Positions 53,313 to 54,683 of a DNA stretch of 54,683 nucleotides are shown here, in pieces. This DNA is from an uncultured Erysipelotrichaceae bacterium (GTDB lineage: Bacteria > Bacillota_I > Bacilli_A > Erysipelotrichales > Erysipelotrichaceae): positions 1 through 54,683 of the forward strand of contig CALUZH010000030.1 in NCBI GenBank assembly GCA_944325255.1, read 5' to 3'. Each line of letters starts with the position of its first letter. The stretch's first letter is position 1. The notes below the pieces were generated by a model, which did no database searches, had not been told where the DNA came from, and was given only the letters and a program-made list of their open reading frames with translations. Both the position numbers and the translations under genes were made by a program.

Positions 53313-54066
53313 TCAAACCGCCTCGTTATGGGTATTGACCTCGATAAATTCTTGAATACAGCGGAGCTCGTCAGCAAAGCGGAATACAATGCTGATATAG
53401 CCGCCCTCGTGTATCTTGATATGCTCTACTAGTTCAATCAAAATGTCCCGTGCCAGTCGATGTTCTGATACTGCCGGAACGCAGTCAAGAACGGGTTTTC
53501 GGTATCAATGCCATTTACCAGTTCTGCCTGCTCCGCTCGGAGCTTTCCAATGACTTCATCCAGGGCCTCGGCCTGCCGCTCATAGTCCTCTTTCATGTGC
53601 CGGTAATCAGAATGGGAAATTTCACCGTCTTTCCAGTCTTGATAAATGGCCTGTTTGTAGCGGGTGATTTTAGCAAGCTCCCGTTCCTTTTGTTCAATGG
53701 CATCCATCAGCTTTTTGGACTGGCTTTTGACCAGCGGGGCCCGGTTGATCCGTTCAATGGTTTTTGTGCAATCGACAGCCAGGTAAACCTGTTGTTGAAT
53801 GGCATAGAGGACAGCAGCCTCCAGGCGGTCATGTTTGATGGTGTGTTTCGTACAAGCCGTTTTTGACTGATCTTTATAAGTGCGGCAGTAATAGTACACC
53901 ACACTTCCGACTTTGCTCCGGGTCATAGCCTTTCCACAGTCAGCACATTTCAAAAAGCCGCTGAATAGATACAGCTTTTTCTGCTGGGGGCCTGTGCGGG
54001 TATCCCGGATCAGAAGCCGCTGTACCTTTTCAAAGGTTTCCCGGTCAATGATTGCCTCATGGGTAG
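53313..54066 (-). pseudogene. Large serine recombinase, C-terminal relic
   Basis: Homology begins at THEAIIDRETFEKVQRLL and includes the zinc ribbon LKCADCGKAMTR / YYYCRTYKDQ ... C, the coiled coil and ENPFLTAFRQYQNID. Near 53450 the frame shifts; another frame continues with LARDILIELVEHIKIHEGG and ends FIEVNTHNEAV. The N-terminal catalytic resolvase domain is absent: upstream of 54066 lies unrelated sequence. This group mediates integration of Tn4451/Tn1549-like elements. Confidence 0.85.
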
Positions 54067-54079
54067 TTTGTCCTATGAG

Positions 54080-54126
54080 AAAAGCGCAAGGCCAGTACTG
54101 CAACAGAGCTGACTTTGCGCTTTTTT
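54080..54126 (+). terminator. Hairpin at the recombinase relic junction
   Basis: Stem AAAAGCGCAA / TTGCGCTTTT with a 25-nt loop and T-run on the plus strand. It may come from a lost gene. Confidence 0.5.
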
Positions 54127-54373
54127 ATATCTCTTGATAAAATGCCTGAATGTTAATATTGGCCCAGCAAAATCTTAATTTCGTTTGTATCAATCATTCT
54201 CGTCCTTATCTGTGGGGAACCTATGCCATGCCGTATGTTTTTTGTGACCTATAAATAGTTTTTTGATCCATCTTAATATTGTTTCTACAAAAGGAACCAC
54301 ATATTACCAAATACAAATACTACCACAAGAAACAATAAGAATGCTCTCACTTCTCCCAAAGGCATTTTTCATC
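54127..54373. other. Degenerate stretch with short membrane-like reading frames
   Basis: No intact gene. On the minus strand, just after the partial gene at the right edge, a short hydrophobic frame starts at 54358 (MPLGEVRAFLLFLVVVF) and stops at ~54285; a second frame continues with VVPFVETILRWIKKLF to DKDEND. Together they would make one small membrane protein if a frameshift were repaired. Confidence 0.35.
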
Positions 54374-54683
54374 TCACTTTGTTGCAAATGTATTCATGAA
54401 GAAGTCAGTAAAAGCGGCCAGCTCATCGTCCTGAGATACATAGACGTATAGTTTTTCATCTTCCAGCCAATCATAGGCATTGATGCCAATATACCCTTTT
54501 TTGTCCGGATAAATGATAAAAGCATCAGTAGGGTACTTATTGCGGTAAGCTTTCAGAATTTCAGAGCGGCGGTAGTAGGTCGGGTCACCACAGCCAGAAA
54601 GATCGGGAACTGTGGGAACGACCACGATTGTTTTGCTGGCCTCATTCCAGCCAACAATTAAATTTCCGATTTTTGTTTTGCTT
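54374..54683 (-). CDS. Unidentified protein, C-terminal part
   Basis: The frame is open to the right edge (103 codons visible). Readable segments: KIGNLIVGWNEASKTIVVVP, DLSGCGDPTYYRRSEIL, DAFIIYPDKKGYIGINAYDW and DELAAFTDFFMNTFATK. GC content and codon choice (GGC, CTG, CAG) are richer than in the host genes, suggesting mobile-element cargo. I recognise no family. Confidence 0.5.
   Translation of the reverse strand, partial: SKTKIGNLIVGWNEASKTIVVVPTVPDLSGCGDPTYYRRSEILKAYRNKYPTDAFIIYPDKKGYIGINAYDWLEDEKLYVYVSQDDELAAFTDFFMNTFATK

Noticed and set aside
1-54683. CRISPR array, prophage or toxin-antitoxin system
   Set aside because: No regularly spaced repeats beyond the 9-nt array, no phage structural genes and no recognisable toxin-antitoxin pair.

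Overview
The window reads as a chromosomal segment of a low-GC Bacillota (Firmicutes) bacterium with a genuine cell wall. Support comes from MurA, two FemAB-type peptidoglycan aminoacyltransferases, an RNA polymerase delta subunit with an acidic tail, an S-box SAM riboswitch, a yybP-ykoY riboswitch, and the Bacillota-type run ychF-tilS-hpt-ftsH-hslO-dus. TGG encodes Trp and TGA is a frequent stop (eamA, chorismate mutase, tilS), so the code is standard, not the Mycoplasma one. An Erysipelotrichia-like or related Bacilli lineage is my inference; no rRNA is present to settle it. Genes are tightly packed, with many 1-29 nt overlaps and several convergent gene pairs sharing a terminator that lies partly inside the coding ends.

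Layout. 1-262 holds foreign-looking DNA (5' end of a GyrI-like gene) abutting the 3' end of rlmCD. 1.6-4.3 kb is a copper module: CsoR operator, a CopA ATPase fused to a CopZ-like domain, and csoR. 4.3-5.4 kb has a chorismate mutase domain and a DMT transporter, then tRNA-Leu and tRNA-Thr. 5.8-9.5 kb has a nucleotidyltransferase and a SAM-riboswitch operon metK-coaX-maf. 9.5-16.1 kb is the operon ychF-tilS-hpt-ftsH-hslO-dus. 16.2-19.0 kb has a GNAT enzyme and a CtpE-like P-type ATPase. 19-28 kb carries minus-strand housekeeping genes (degV, prmC, prfA, tdk, rpmE, murA, HAD phosphatases, fba, rpoE). 27.9-29.1 kb has cspA and a PerR-like/rubrerythrin operon. 29.1-31.8 kb has tandem femX genes and a tRNA-Thr. 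32-34 kb has a zinc phospholipase C and an Atg22-like MFS protein. 34.1-40.8 kb has a frameshifted ADP-ribosylglycohydrolase, an M18 aminopeptidase, a second RlmCD-like enzyme, a LMW phosphatase and a Ca2+/Mn2+ P-type ATPase behind a yybP-ykoY riboswitch. 41-44.6 kb has a divergent VanW-like gene, a 35-aa membrane peptide, glpK and an asparaginase. 44.8-49 kb encodes a two-component HgdC/HgdB-type system. 49-51.9 kb has queH and a queuosine-precursor transporter operon with a preQ1-like leader. From 52 kb onwards the sequence decays into a MATE pseudogene, a scrap of collagen-like repeat, the C-terminal relic of a large serine recombinase and an unidentified partial gene: a mobile-element scar.

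How the parts work together. Metal handling is prominent (Cu export with CsoR, a riboswitch-controlled Ca/Mn pump, a CtpE-like pump, a PerR-like regulator with rubrerythrin). Translation maintenance is another theme (TilS, Dus, two m5U methyltransferases, RF1 with PrmC, QueH plus a queuosine-precursor transporter). The most unusual signals are the CopA-CopZ fusion with an internal ribosome binding site and start, a set of promoters placed so that transcripts would be leaderless, a shared -35 divergent promoter, the preQ1-like leader ahead of transporter-SDR-hydrolase, the 9-nt tandem repeats ahead of the VanW-like gene, and the mosaic right end. I see no CRISPR array and no recognisable complete phage or defence system.
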